64,000 nucleotides of DNA from Rhodobacter ferrooxidans. Lineage in GTDB: Bacteria; Pseudomonadota; Alphaproteobacteria; Rhodobacterales; Rhodobacteraceae. A program made the position numbers and the translations under genes. Of this stretch, positions 51,869 through 61,071 are shown one piece after another. Numbering within the stretch: the stretch's first letter is position 1; every line of letters starts with the position of its first letter. The stretch is taken from contig NZ_ACYY01000002.1 of the NCBI RefSeq assembly GCF_000176015.1, positions 210,439 through 274,438 of the forward strand, read 5' to 3'. Under the pieces are notes generated by a model. That model worked only from the letters and a program-made list of their open reading frames with translations. It had not been told where the DNA came from and ran no database searches.

Positions 51869-52672
51869 TCATCGCAGACATCGCAGGAATTCGCGCAACA
51901 GTTTTTCCAGCTTGGCCGCCCCCAGCGGTGCCATCGCCTTGGTGTGCTCGTGGCTGATGCTTTCGCTCGACAGCCCGGCCGCCATGTTGGTGATGGTCGA
52001 GATCGCCGCGACTTTCAGGCCGAAAAACCGCGCCAGGATCACCTCGGGCACCGTGGACATGCCGACCGCATCGCCGCCAAGGATGCCGATGGCGCGAATT
52101 TCGGCCGGGGTTTCGAAACTGGGGCCGGAATACCAGGCATAGACCCCCTCGGGCAGCGCCACGCCGACGCGACCCGCCGCCGCCCGCAGCGCTGCCCGCA
52201 GGTCGGGATCATGCGCGGCGGTCATCGGTACGAAACGGGCATCGGTCTTTTCGCCAATCAGCGGGTTCAGGCCGGAAAAGTTGATATGGTCCGCCAGCAG
52301 CATCAGATCGCCGGGGCGGATGTCGGGGCGCAGGGAGCCGGCGGCATTGGTGGCGATCAGCGCCTCGGCCCCCAGGGCCTTCAGCACCTCCAGCGGCAGG
52401 CGCATCGCCGCAGGGTTGCCGTTTTCATAGTAATGCTCGCGGGCACCGAACACCGCCACCCGCACGCCCTCCAGATCGCCGATCACCAGGTTCGGGTTGT
52501 GGCCCGAAACGCCGACATGCGGAAACCCGGGCAGATCGGCATAGGGAATCGCCACCCCCTGCACCGCCCCCGCCAGATGCCCCAGCCCCGATCCAAGGAT
52601 CAGCCCCAGCCGCACTGGCGCATCGCCCGCGCGGGCGCGGATCAGGGCGGCAAGCTCAGCGCTCTTTGACAT
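51869..52672 (-). CDS. punA: Purine-nucleoside phosphorylase (trimeric type)
   Basis: The 267-residue enzyme cleaves purine nucleosides with phosphate. Family motifs are GLILGSGLGHL, LPGFPHVGVSGH, REHYYENG, NAAGSL, DAVGMSTVPEV, and STITNMAAG with the ISHEHT helix. The gene overlaps the second ABC permease gene by 17 nt and is last in the nucleoside transporter operon, so imported nucleosides are split directly after uptake. Confidence 0.93.
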   Translation of the reverse strand: MSKSAELAALIRARAGDAPVRLGLILGSGLGHLAGAVQGVAIPYADLPGFPHVGVSGHNPNLVIGDLEGVRVAVFGAREHYYENGNPAAMRLPLEVLKALGAEALIATNAAGSLRPDIRPGDLMLLADHINFSGLNPLIGEKTDARFVPMTAAHDPDLRAALRAAAGRVGVALPEGVYAWYSGPSFETPAEIRAIGILGGDAVGMSTVPEVILARFFGLKVAAISTITNMAAGLSSESISHEHTKAMAPLGAAKLEKLLREFLRCLR

Positions 52673-53624
52673 AAGGCTCGCCTCCGGCTCGCGGCGGGAT
52701 GGCCTTGCCGACGAACCCGGCCAGCACCACCACGGTCAGGATATAGGGCAGCGCATCCAGCAGCGGGATCGGCACGGCGAAACCGAAAATATTCTCGATC
52801 ACGTCGGGCCGCAGCGCCAAGGCCTGCAGGAAGCCGAACAGCATGGTGGCGTAAAGTGCCTGCCATGGCCGCCATTTGGCAAAGATCAGCGCGGCCAGCG
52901 CGATATAGCCGCGCCCTGCCGTCATCTCGCGACCAAACCCGGCTTGCAAGCCGGTGGCCATGTAGGCCCCGGCCAGCCCGCACAGCAGCCCGGCAATCCC
53001 CACCGCAGCATAACGCAGCCGCACCACCGAAACCCCGGCGGTATCGACCGAGGCCGGGTTTTCCCCCACCGCCCGCAGCCGCAGCCCGAACCGGGTGCGA
53101 TACAAAAGCCACCACGTCACCGGCACCGCCAGCAGCGCCACATAGACCAGCGCCGAATGGCCCGAGACCACTTCCGCATAGAACGGCCCCAGCACCGGCA
53201 CGCCCCGCAGGCTTTCGGCAAACGGCAGGTCGATGGCGTTGAACCGCGCGTTCCCGGTCAGCGCCGGGGTGCGGCCACCCTGATGGAACAGATCCTGCGC
53301 CACCAGAACGGTAATGCCCGAGGCCACAAAGTTCAGCGCCACGCCGGAAATCAACTGGTTGCCGCGGAAGGTGATCGAGGCCAGCCCGTGCACCACCGCA
53401 AACATCATCGACCCGGCGATCCCGGCCAAGAGCCCGATCCACACCGACCCCGACAGCGCCGCCACTGCCCCCGAACACATCGCGGCCATCAGCATCTTGC
53501 CTTCCAGCCCGATGTCGAAAATGCCGGATCGTTCGGAAAACAGGCCCGCCAGACAGGCAAGCAGCAACGGCGTTCCCAGCCGCAGCGTGCTGTCCAGGAT
53601 TTGCAGCAGGGTTGCGTAATCCAT
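52656..53624 (-). CDS. ABC transporter permease, nucleoside uptake (subunit 2)
   Basis: The 322-residue membrane protein of the BMP-type importers has SERSGIFDIGLEGKMLMAAM near its start and RAVGENPASVDTAGVSV, the EAA-like cytoplasmic loop, in the middle. About nine helices. It starts at ATG 53624, overlapping the preceding permease stop by 1 nt. With the other permease it forms the membrane channel of an ATP-driven nucleoside importer. Confidence 0.9.
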   Translation of the reverse strand: MDYATLLQILDSTLRLGTPLLLACLAGLFSERSGIFDIGLEGKMLMAAMCSGAVAALSGSVWIGLLAGIAGSMMFAVVHGLASITFRGNQLISGVALNFVASGITVLVAQDLFHQGGRTPALTGNARFNAIDLPFAESLRGVPVLGPFYAEVVSGHSALVYVALLAVPVTWWLLYRTRFGLRLRAVGENPASVDTAGVSVVRLRYAAVGIAGLLCGLAGAYMATGLQAGFGREMTAGRGYIALAALIFAKWRPWQALYATMLFGFLQALALRPDVIENIFGFAVPIPLLDALPYILTVVVLAGFVGKAIPPRAGGEPYVKER

Positions 53625-54718
53625 CAGGCGGCCTCCGCCTTGCGGGGGCGGAATACCAGCCCCAGCATCATCCGCACCATCTGATCCAGCGCGCCGGTGA
53701 ACAGGATCACCAGGCCCTGAACCACGATGCGCAACTCGATCGGGATCGAGGTCCACAGGCCGATTTCCGCGCCGCCCTGATACAGGAACCCGAACAGCAG
53801 CGCCGCCAGAAACACCCCGAACGGATGGTTGCGCCCCATCAGCGCCACCGCGATGCCGATGAAACCCGCCCCTTCGGACGAGTTCTGCAACAACCGCTCG
53901 CTTTCGCCCATCACGTTGTTGATCGACATCAACCCCGCCAGCGCGCCCGAGATCAGCATGGCCACCATCGTCACCTTGAAGGGTGATATCCCGGCATAGC
54001 GCGCCGCCTTGTCGGATTTGCCGAAGGCGCGGATCTGATAGCCCATGCGGGTGCGCCACAGCAGCACCCAGACCAGCCAGCAGGCCAGCAGGGCGATGAA
54101 CAGCGTGACGTTGGCGGGCACCTGCTTGGTGAAGATCAGGCTGAAGCCCGGCAATTCATGCAGCGTCGGCAGGTTGGAACCGGGCGGAAAATGCGCCGAG
54201 GCCGGGTCCATCTGGCCCTTGGGGCGCAGCACGTTGACCAGCATGTAGACGATCAGCGCCGCACCGATGTAGTTGAACATGATGGTGGTGATGACGATAT
54301 GACTGCCGCGCCGCACCTGCAGATAGGCCGGTATCGCCGCCCAGGCCGCCCCGAACAGCGCCGCCCCCAGCATCGCCGCAGGCAGGGCCAGCGTCCAGTG
54401 TGGCCATGGCACCGCCAGGCAGACCAGCGCCACCCCCAGCCCGCCCAGTTGCGCCTGCCCCTCGCCGCCGATGTTGAACAGGCCGGCATGGAAAGCCACG
54501 ATCACCGACAGCCCGGTGAAGATGAAACTGGTGGTGTAATAGAGCGTGTAACCCCAGGCGTAGGGCGTGCCCAAAGCACCCGTCACCATGGTGGTCAGCG
54601 CCTCCATTGGGCTGGCCCCGATCGCCAGCAGCGTCAGCGCCGAGATGCCCGCCGCCAGCAAAAGGCTGATCAGCGGCACCAGCACCACGTCGGCCCATCT
54701 TGGCAATCTGTCCATCAT
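53624..54718 (-). CDS. ABC transporter permease, nucleoside uptake (subunit 1)
   Basis: The 364-residue protein has LFNIGGEGQAQLGGLG and the coupling loop RAFGKSDKAARYAGIS, as expected for the larger permease of RfuC/NupP-type systems. About ten helices. It overlaps the ATPase stop by 4 nt. The pairing of two different permeases is normal for the BMP family. Confidence 0.9.
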   Translation of the reverse strand: MMDRLPRWADVVLVPLISLLLAAGISALTLLAIGASPMEALTTMVTGALGTPYAWGYTLYYTTSFIFTGLSVIVAFHAGLFNIGGEGQAQLGGLGVALVCLAVPWPHWTLALPAAMLGAALFGAAWAAIPAYLQVRRGSHIVITTIMFNYIGAALIVYMLVNVLRPKGQMDPASAHFPPGSNLPTLHELPGFSLIFTKQVPANVTLFIALLACWLVWVLLWRTRMGYQIRAFGKSDKAARYAGISPFKVTMVAMLISGALAGLMSINNVMGESERLLQNSSEGAGFIGIAVALMGRNHPFGVFLAALLFGFLYQGGAEIGLWTSIPIELRIVVQGLVILFTGALDQMVRMMLGLVFRPRKAEAA

Positions 54719-56322
54719 GCGGCCCCTTTGGTTGGGGCGGCACTTGCCTCGCCCATGCCCGCCATCAGCAGGCCAAGCTCGCGTTCGTTGGTGGTCGCCG
54801 GATCACGCTCGCCCATGATGCGGCCATCAAACATCACGGCAATGCGGTCTGCGATGCTCATGATCTCGTCCAGCTCGACCGAGACCAGCAGGATCGCCTT
54901 GCCGGCATCGCGCAGGGCGATGATCTGCTTGTGGATGAATTCGATGGCACCGATATCTACGCCGCGGGTGGGCTGGCCGATCAGCAACAGGTCGGGATTG
55001 CGCTCCATCTCGCGCGCCACCACGATCTTCTGCTGGTTGCCGCCGGAAAAGTTCTTGGCAGCCAGCGTCGCAATCGGCGGCCGGATGTCATAGGTCGCCA
55101 TCTTCTTGTCGGTGTCGGCGCGCAGGGCGTCGTTGTCCATCAGCAGCCAGTTCTTCTGGTATTCCGGGGCGTTGTGATAGCCGAAGGCCATGTTTTCCCA
55201 GGCGGTGAAATCCATGATCAGGCCAAGGCTTTGCCGATCCTCGGGCACATGGGCGATGCCCTGGGCGCGGCGGCTCTGGCCATCCGAATGGCGCCCTGTC
55301 AGGTCCAGCTCGACCCCGTTGACCCGGATCTTGCCGGTGCCATTGGCAAAACCGCCCAGCACCGCCAGCAGTTCGGATTGGCCATTGCCCGCCACCCCGG
55401 CGATGCCCAGAATTTCACCGGCGCGGATTTGCAGGCTGATGCCGCGCAGGCGTTCCACCTTGTGCTCGTCGCGCACGGCCAGGTTTTCCACCTCCAGAAC
55501 CACCTTGCCGGGGTTGGCGGGGCCTTTGGGTACATGCATCAAGACCTTGCGGCCCACCATCAGTTCGGCCAGATCCTCGGGGCTGGTTTCGGCGGTCTTG
55601 ACCGTCGCCACCATGGTGCCGCGCCGCATGACGCTGACATTGTCGGTGATCTCCATGATCTCGCGCAGCTTGTGGGTGATCATGACGATGGTCTTGCCCT
55701 GATCCTTCAGCCCCTGCAGGATGCGGAACAGATGGTCGGCCTCGTCGGGCGTCAGCACGCCGGTCGGCTCGTCCAGGATCAGGATATCGGCGTGGCGGTA
55801 AAGGGCCTTCAGGATCTCGACCCGCTGCTGCAGGCCCACCGACAGATCCTGCACCAGCGCGTCAGGGTCCACGTCAAGCTCGTATTCCGCGGCAAGTTCG
55901 GCCAGCACCTTGCGCGCCTTGGCCAGCGACGGCGCCAGCAGCCTGCCTTCTTCGGCACCCAGAATGACGTTTTCCAGCACCGTGAAATTCTGCACCAGCT
56001 TGAAATGCTGGAACACCATGCCGATGCCGGCGCGGATGGCGCTCTGGCTGTCGGGGATGGTGGTCAGTTTGCCGCCAATGAAAATCTCGCCCTTGTCGGC
56101 TTTGTAAAAGCCGTAAAGGATTGACATCAGGGTGGATTTTCCGGCGCCGTTTTCACCGATGATGCCGTGGATGGTGCCGCGCGCCACAAGGATGTCGATA
56201 TCCTTGTTGGCCTGCACCGAGCCGAAGGCCTTCGAGATGCCGCGCAGCTCGATGGCTGGCGGCACATCGCCGGAAGGTGGGGCGGCAGTTGCCCGCCGCC
56301 CCGTTTCGGTATCAACCGACAT
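54715..56322 (-). CDS. ABC transporter ATP-binding protein with two nucleotide-binding domains
   Basis: The 535-residue protein has two fused ABC domains. The first (about 20-270) has a full Walker A GENGAGKST, signature LSVGLQQRVEI and ILDEPTGVLTPDEADHLF. The second (about 285-520) has a variant Walker A (GVAGNGQSE), signature FSGGNQQKIVVARE and LLIGQPTRGVDIGA. This layout is typical of sugar/nucleoside importers of the RbsA/NupO type, in which one ATP site is degenerate. Operon position after the BMP gene supports nucleoside uptake. Confidence 0.92.
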   Translation of the reverse strand: MSVDTETGRRATAAPPSGDVPPAIELRGISKAFGSVQANKDIDILVARGTIHGIIGENGAGKSTLMSILYGFYKADKGEIFIGGKLTTIPDSQSAIRAGIGMVFQHFKLVQNFTVLENVILGAEEGRLLAPSLAKARKVLAELAAEYELDVDPDALVQDLSVGLQQRVEILKALYRHADILILDEPTGVLTPDEADHLFRILQGLKDQGKTIVMITHKLREIMEITDNVSVMRRGTMVATVKTAETSPEDLAELMVGRKVLMHVPKGPANPGKVVLEVENLAVRDEHKVERLRGISLQIRAGEILGIAGVAGNGQSELLAVLGGFANGTGKIRVNGVELDLTGRHSDGQSRRAQGIAHVPEDRQSLGLIMDFTAWENMAFGYHNAPEYQKNWLLMDNDALRADTDKKMATYDIRPPIATLAAKNFSGGNQQKIVVAREMERNPDLLLIGQPTRGVDIGAIEFIHKQIIALRDAGKAILLVSVELDEIMSIADRIAVMFDGRIMGERDPATTNERELGLLMAGMGEASAAPTKGAA

Positions 56323-56324
56323 GC

Positions 56325-57320
56325 TCAGAACGTCGCTGCCGGGCAGGTGTCGTCGCTCATGTAGTCATGCACCACCAGTTCGCCCGACTTGATCTTGGCG
56401 GCGGCGGCATCCACCGCGGCCTTCATTTCCGGGGTGATCAGGGCGGCGTTGTTTTCGTCCAGCGCGTAGCCGACGCCTTCGTTGGCCAGACCAAGCACGT
56501 TGATGCCGGGGGTCATGTCGGCCCCTTCCATGAAGGCGCTGTAAACCGCGACATCGACGCGCTTCAGCATCGAGGTCAGCACCTGGCCGGGATGCAGGTA
56601 GTTCTGGTTGGCATCGACGCCGATCGACAGGATGCCCTCATCCGCCGCGGCTTGCAGCACGCCCAGACCGGTCGAACCGGCGGCGGCATAGATCACGTCG
56701 GCGCCTTGCGCCTTTTGCGACTTGGCCAGCTCGCCACCCTTCACCGGGTCGTTCCACGCGGCTGGCGTGGTGCCGGTCATGTTCAAGATGACCTTGGCCG
56801 CCGGGTTGGCCGCCACGACACCCTGCGCATAGCCGCAGCCGAACTTGCGGATCAGCGGAATGTCCATGCCGCCGACAAAGCCGACCGTGCCGGTTTTCGA
56901 GGCCATGCCGGCCAGCAGACCGACCAGATACGAGCCCTCATGCTCCGAGAACACCACCGATTTCACGTTCGGCTGATCAACCACCATGTCGATGATGGCA
57001 AACTTGGTGTCGGGGAAGTCGGGGGCCACCTGGTTCAGCACGTCACCAAAGGCAAAGCCGGTCATCACCACCGGGTTGGCACCCGATTCCGCCAGCCGCC
57101 GCAGCGCCTGTTCGCGCTGGGCTTCGGACTGCATTTCAAGTTCCTTGAAGGTGCCGCCGGTTTCCTTGGCCCAGAGCGTCGCGCCATTGAAGGCCGATTC
57201 GTTGAAGGATTTGTCGAACTTGCCGCCCAGATCGTAGATGATCGCCGGATCGGCCAGCGCCATGCCGGAGGTCAGCGCCAGCGTTGCCGCCGCGCCGAGC
57301 AGGTGTTTCGTGAGGGTCAT
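56325..57320 (-). CDS. BMP family substrate-binding lipoprotein-like protein
   Basis: The 331-residue periplasmic protein has a signal peptide (MTLTKHLLGAAATLALTSGMALA) and the BMP fold with KFDKSFNESAFNGA, ESGANPVVMTGF, SEHEGSYLVGLLAGMASKTGTVGFVGG and VDANQNYLHPG. It is the first gene of the importer operon with ATPase, two permeases and purine nucleoside phosphorylase, so the ligand is probably a purine nucleoside. No lipobox Cys is visible at the signal end. It has a probable promoter 84-113 bp upstream. Confidence 0.92.
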   Translation of the reverse strand: MTLTKHLLGAAATLALTSGMALADPAIIYDLGGKFDKSFNESAFNGATLWAKETGGTFKELEMQSEAQREQALRRLAESGANPVVMTGFAFGDVLNQVAPDFPDTKFAIIDMVVDQPNVKSVVFSEHEGSYLVGLLAGMASKTGTVGFVGGMDIPLIRKFGCGYAQGVVAANPAAKVILNMTGTTPAAWNDPVKGGELAKSQKAQGADVIYAAAGSTGLGVLQAAADEGILSIGVDANQNYLHPGQVLTSMLKRVDVAVYSAFMEGADMTPGINVLGLANEGVGYALDENNAALITPEMKAAVDAAAAKIKSGELVVHDYMSDDTCPAATF

Positions 57321-57403
57321 GGAAGTCTCCCGGTTATTGTTTGTTGCGACGCCCGATCAGCGGTCCAGACTCAGCGGACCAAACGTCGGACGTATCGTAG
57401 CCG

Positions 57404-57433
57404 ATTTAGGGCGGGTTTGGCTTGGCCGGTCAA
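57404..57433 (-). promoter_or_regulatory. Candidate sigma-70 promoter of the nucleoside uptake operon
   Basis: On the minus strand TTGACC (57428-57433) and CTAAAT (57404-57409) are 18 nt apart, ahead of the substrate-binding protein gene. A TTGATC/GATCAA palindrome with a 4-nt spacer lies upstream at 57463-57478 and may be an operator. Confidence 0.45.
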
Positions 57434-57499
57434 TAGATATTTGCGCAAGGCGCGGCAGGGGTTTGATCTTTCGATCAAATCGCCTGCACTGTTCGCTGT

Positions 57500-57922
57500 T
57501 CAGGCTGTGGCGGGCAGCCGGCAACGCAGCACCAGCGCATCAATGGCCCGGCCCTCGGGCGAGGTGTAATACCCCCGCCGGCGCCCAACTGCGGTAAAGC
57601 CCGCGGCGTGATAAAGGCCAAGGGCGGCGCGATTGTCGGCGGCCACTTCCAGAAAGGCCGTTTCGGCCCCCCGCGCGGTGGATTGTGCCAGAAATTCCGC
57701 CAGCAAGGCAGCAGCGATGCCCTGCCTGCGGGCTTCGGGGGCTACGGCAAGGGTCAAAAGCTCCGCCTCGTCCGCAATCACCCGCCCCAGCAGAAAGCCG
57801 CCGGGCTGGTGGCACAGGAAACAGGCGGGGTCGGCCAGAAACCCGGAGAATTCCGCCACGGTCCAGGGCCGAGGCATGGTGAAAACCCGCAAGTGCAGCA
57901 AGGCCAGATCGGACGGTGTCAC
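57500..57922 (-). CDS. rimI: Ribosomal-protein-alanine N-acetyltransferase (RimI type)
   Basis: The 140-residue GNAT enzyme has ELLTLAVAPEARRQGIAAALL as the acetyl-CoA site (R/Q-x-x-G-x-A) and FLEVAADNRAALGLYHAAGF, the typical second block, then GRRRGYYTS. It acetylates the N-terminal Ala of a ribosomal protein in enterobacteria; the target here is inferred by homology. GTG 57922 overlaps the tsaB stop by 4 nt, and the tsaB-rimI order is common. Confidence 0.88.
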   Translation of the reverse strand: MTPSDLALLHLRVFTMPRPWTVAEFSGFLADPACFLCHQPGGFLLGRVIADEAELLTLAVAPEARRQGIAAALLAEFLAQSTARGAETAFLEVAADNRAALGLYHAAGFTAVGRRRGYYTSPEGRAIDALVLRCRLPATA

Positions 57923-58554
57923 GGCAGCATCACCGGCGGCGGGTCAGAGGAAGGGGCGGCATCGGCGGGGCGCAGGTAGAACGGCGCCGGGCGCGGTTGT
58001 GTGGCCCCCAGCCGCTGCGCCGCAAGCCGGGCAATCGCCTCGGCCAGCGGCAAGGGTTGCGCCAGCACTTGCGCGCCTGCCACCGCAGCGGCACCCGAGC
58101 CGACCAGTGGCATTGTCAGCCCTTCGGCCAGATCGGCCAGCAGTCCTACATGCGCCGGACCGGCGTCAGGGGCAAACGCCTGCACAAAGGCCTCGCCGCG
58201 CCGGGCATCCTCCACCACCGCCACGGGCCGCGGCAGACCGAAAGCCGCCGCCTCGAACCGGGTGATGCCGATGGCGGGCACTTTCAGCGCCAGCGCCAGC
58301 CCGCGCGCTGCGGAAACCGCAATGCGCACGCCGGTGAAATTGCCGGGACCAGTGCCGACGCCGATGGCGGCCAGGTCACGCCAACCGATGCCACCCTGGG
58401 CCAGCAGTTCGGCCAGCAGCGGCATCAGCCGTTCGGCCTGCCCCTTCTCCATGGGTTCAAGCGCCTCGGCCACCAGCCGGTCGCCGCACAGCAAAGCGGC
58501 CGCGCAATGCGCGGCCGATGTGTCGAACCCCAGAATCCATGGCTCAGGCGGCAA
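57919..58554 (-). CDS. tsaB: tRNA threonylcarbamoyladenosine synthesis protein TsaB
   Basis: The 211-residue protein has ILGFDTSAAHCAAALL at the N-terminus, GVGTGPGNFTGVRIAVSAARGLALAL and a FAVVEDARRGEAF-like block, as in TsaB. It supports TsaD in making t6A on tRNAs that read ANN codons. A TTG at 58554 is chosen because GAGG lies 9 nt before it and it gives the common MPPEP start; a TTG at 58569 is the alternative. The first 11 nt overlap the nifU-like gene end. Confidence 0.9.
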   Translation of the reverse strand: MPPEPWILGFDTSAAHCAAALLCGDRLVAEALEPMEKGQAERLMPLLAELLAQGGIGWRDLAAIGVGTGPGNFTGVRIAVSAARGLALALKVPAIGITRFEAAAFGLPRPVAVVEDARRGEAFVQAFAPDAGPAHVGLLADLAEGLTMPLVGSGAAAVAGAQVLAQPLPLAEAIARLAAQRLGATQPRPAPFYLRPADAAPSSDPPPVMLP

Positions 58555-59104
58555 CAGACCGCACCTCAAGCACTTCGGGAATATAGTGCCGCAACAGGTT
58601 CTCGATCCCCATCTTCAGCGTCAGTGTCGAAGACGGGCAGCCGGCGCAGGCCCCCTGCATGTGCAGATAGACGACGCCGCGGTCAAAACCGTGAAAGGTG
58701 ATGTCGCCACCATCCTGCGCCACGGCAGGCCGCACCCGGCTGTCCAGCAACTCCTTGATCTGCCGCACGATATCGGAATCCGGCCCGTCATGGTCGGCGT
58801 GACCCGAGGCCGCCTGCTCGCCCTCGATCACCGGCGCACCCGACTGGAAATGCTCCATGATCGCGCCCAGGATGCCGGGCTTGATATGGTCCCAGGCGGC
58901 GGTGTCGGTCTTGGTGACGGTGACGAAATCCGTGCCGAAAAATACCGAAGCCACACCGCCCGCCGCGAAGATCCGCTGCGCCAGCGGCGATTTCCCCGCA
59001 GCCTCGGCACTGGGAAAATCGGCGGTGCCAAGCTCCAGCACGGTCTGGCCGGGCAGGAATTTCAGCGTCGCCGGGTTGGGCGTGGATTCGGTCTGGATGA
59101 ACAT
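58544..59104 (-). CDS. NifU family Fe-S scaffold protein (NfuA/Nfu type)
   Basis: The 186-residue protein has the N-terminal Nfu domain (MFIQTESTPNPATLKF, FPSAEAAGKSPLA, VTVTKTDTAAWDHIKPGILG) and a C-terminal NifU-like domain with the cluster motif GACAGCPSS (CxxC) near residue 160. It probably binds a [4Fe-4S] cluster and passes it to apoproteins. ATG 59104 follows GGAGAAGCC; a frame to 59158 is not supported. Confidence 0.92.
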   Translation of the reverse strand: MFIQTESTPNPATLKFLPGQTVLELGTADFPSAEAAGKSPLAQRIFAAGGVASVFFGTDFVTVTKTDTAAWDHIKPGILGAIMEHFQSGAPVIEGEQAASGHADHDGPDSDIVRQIKELLDSRVRPAVAQDGGDITFHGFDRGVVYLHMQGACAGCPSSTLTLKMGIENLLRHYIPEVLEVRSVAA

Positions 59105-59188
59105 GTGGCTTCTCCAACTGTTATAGTCGGATATGCGCCGCCAGCGCCGACAAGTCAAGGTTTGGAACGGTTCTAAACCGATCTTCGG

Positions 59189-59335
59189 CTATTCCGGGCT
59201 GTAATAGCCATACATCTGGTCCAGCGCGGTGATCAGACGCAGACTGTGATCGCTGCTTGGCTCGACGCGGAAGTAGGCGACAGCATCATCCAGCGCCGGA
59301 GTGGGCTTCTTGACGTAGCGAAGTTTGCGGGCCAT
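59189..59335 (-). CDS. Small conserved hypothetical protein (48 aa)
   Basis: The product is MARKLRYVKKPTPALDDAVA..., ending MYGYYSPE. GGAG lies 7 nt before ATG 59335. The basic start and Tyr-rich end are typical of short Rhodobacteraceae conserved proteins; no domain is known. A longer frame to 59395 is not supported by a ribosome site. Confidence 0.6.
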   Translation of the reverse strand: MARKLRYVKKPTPALDDAVAYFRVEPSSDHSLRLITALDQMYGYYSPE

Positions 59336-59443
59336 TGCACGCTCCTCTGGTTCGCCTCCCACGGCATGATGCACGTGCAGCATGACTTCCGTCATTCAAT
59401 TGCTGCAAGTGCGAAATGCGCCTGGCGCAAACCTGACGTGGCG

Positions 59444-59899
59444 TCAGGTGATGCTTTCCAGCCGTTCCTTCGACATGTCGCCCGGCACGATTGTGATTGG
59501 GATCGGCAGGCTGCCCGAGTTGCGACTCATCTGTGTCACCAGCGGGCCGGGGCCGGATTTGTCGGTGCCGGCACCCAGCACCAGCACGCCGATGCTGGGA
59601 TCATCGCGCACCTGCGCCAAAATCTCGGTGGTCGGGTCGCCCTCGCGGATCACCAGTTCGGGGTTGATGCCGTTCTTGTCGCGCATCCATTTGGCGAAGA
59701 CCTCGAAATGCGCCTCGATCCGCTCGCGGGCTTCGGCGCGCATCAGGTCAGCGACGCCCAGCCAGTGCTGGTATTCCTCGGGCGGCACCACCGACAGGAT
59801 CTGCACCCCGGCGCCGGTGCGGGCAGCTCGCAAGGCCGCGAACCGCATCGCGTTCAGACATTCGCGGCTGTCATCCAGCACGACCAGAAACTTGCGCAT
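59444..59899 (-). CDS. Universal stress protein family protein
   Basis: The 151-residue protein has the UspA fold: KFLVVLDDSRECLNAMRFA, ELVIREGDPTTEILAQV and IGVLVLGAGTDK followed by a terminal PITIVPGDM. The ATP-binding Gly-x2-Gly-x9-Gly-Ser pattern is incomplete (LGAGTDKSGPGPL), so nucleotide binding is uncertain. GGGGAAA precedes ATG 59899. Confidence 0.85.
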   Translation of the reverse strand: MRKFLVVLDDSRECLNAMRFAALRAARTGAGVQILSVVPPEEYQHWLGVADLMRAEARERIEAHFEVFAKWMRDKNGINPELVIREGDPTTEILAQVRDDPSIGVLVLGAGTDKSGPGPLVTQMSRNSGSLPIPITIVPGDMSKERLESIT

Positions 59900-59955
59900 G
59901 ATATTTCCCCCAACAAGCCCCCAGCATCGCCGATCCGCCCCCCGGCTGGCAAGCC

Positions 59956-60816
59956 CTAGGCGGAGTGCGCCCAGTCGCGGTAAAGCTGCCAGGCGCGCTT
60001 TGCCACCGGGCCGTGCTGGTAATGCGTGCCGTCAAAATTGCCGACCGGCGTGACCTTGGCGAAGTTGCCCGACAGGAACACCTCGTCGGCGGCGTGGAAA
60101 TCGTCGAAACTGAGCACCGCCTCGCGCACCTCGATGCCGTCAGCGCGCAGGTTGGCGATGTGGCGCGCCCGTGTGATGCCCGACAGGAAGGTGCCGTTGG
60201 CGATGGGCGTGAAGGCCACGCCGTCCTTGACCATGAAGACGTTGGCGGTAGCGGTTTCGGCGACGTTGCCCATGGCGTCGGCCACCAGCGCGTTGCCAAA
60301 TCCCTTGGCCTTGGCTTCAACCAGCATCCTTGCGTTGTTGGGGTAAAGGCAGCCCGCCTTGGCGTTGCAGACATTGTTCTCCAGCACCGGGCGGCGAAAG
60401 CGGGTGCGGGTCAGGCTGGTCATCGCCAGCGGATCAGGCATCGGCACTTCTTCCAGGCACAGCGCAAAGCCGGTGGAATTCGCCTTGGGCGCGATGCCGA
60501 GTTCCGAGCCGTCCAGCGCCCAATACATCGGCCGGATATAGACCGCTTGCTTGTCGGAATAGGCGCGCAAGCCCTCGCGCGCGATGGCGACCATTTCGGC
60601 GGCATCGACAGTGGGGGTGATCATCAAGGCCTCGGCCGAGCGGTTGACCCGGGCGCAGTGCTTGTCCAGATCGGGCGACACCCCATCGAACCAGCGCGCA
60701 CCGTCGAACACCGACGAGCCTTGCCAGATGCCGTGATCGGCGGCGCGCATCACCGCCACGTCGCCCTCGTGCCAACGCCCCTCGAAGAAAGTGCGGATAT
60801 TCTTGCCGAATGCCAT
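59956..60816 (-). CDS. ilvE: Class IV aminotransferase, branched-chain amino acid type
   Basis: The 286-residue enzyme has DHGIWQGSSVFDGARWF, the PLP-binding Lys in NNVCNAKAGCLYPNN, and NVAETATANVF with the conserved Glu. These match the IlvE/D-amino-acid transaminase fold type IV, most like branched-chain aminotransferases, though a D-amino-acid transaminase or aminodeoxychorismate lyase cannot be ruled out from sequence. ATG 60816 (MAFGKNIRTFFEGRWHEGD) follows AGGGG; the frame extends to 60891. Confidence 0.85.
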   Translation of the reverse strand: MAFGKNIRTFFEGRWHEGDVAVMRAADHGIWQGSSVFDGARWFDGVSPDLDKHCARVNRSAEALMITPTVDAAEMVAIAREGLRAYSDKQAVYIRPMYWALDGSELGIAPKANSTGFALCLEEVPMPDPLAMTSLTRTRFRRPVLENNVCNAKAGCLYPNNARMLVEAKAKGFGNALVADAMGNVAETATANVFMVKDGVAFTPIANGTFLSGITRARHIANLRADGIEVREAVLSFDDFHAADEVFLSGNFAKVTPVGNFDGTHYQHGPVAKRAWQLYRDWAHSA

Positions 60817-60906
60817 GTCTGTAACCCCTGCGATTCGGCGCCACTTAAGCACCGGCAGGCGGCGGGGTCCAGCCACAGGCTCATCGCGCACCCTGCGGGC
60901 GCTCTT

Positions 60907-61003
60907 CGCATTCTCCTTTGCTCAAGTATCCCCGCCGGAGGCTCTGGCGATTGGGCCGGGTGCCTCCGGCGGGGATATTTTTGCAGAGAAGATGCGTGAT
61001 ACC
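60907..61003. repeat. Extended palindromic intergenic element
   Basis: TATCCCCGCCGGAGGC (60927-60942) pairs exactly with 60962-60977, a 16-bp stem with a 19-nt loop; the + strand right arm runs into ATTTTT. The outer flanks also match each other imperfectly in inverted form (CGCATTCTCC... and ...GAAGATGCG). It may work as a terminator between the ilvE-like and imuB genes, or be a REP/MITE-like element. A half copy occurs at 44645-44680. Confidence 0.7.
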
Positions 61004-61071
61004 CCCGGTCATCCGCACCGCGTCAGCGCCGGGCACGGTGGCTCGATGCCACCGGGGTCGGCTGCCCCGTT

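Noticed and set aside
57463..57478. FNR/FixK-type box
   Set aside because: TTGAT and ATCAA are separated by six bases rather than the four of the FNR consensus, so it is listed only as a palindrome.
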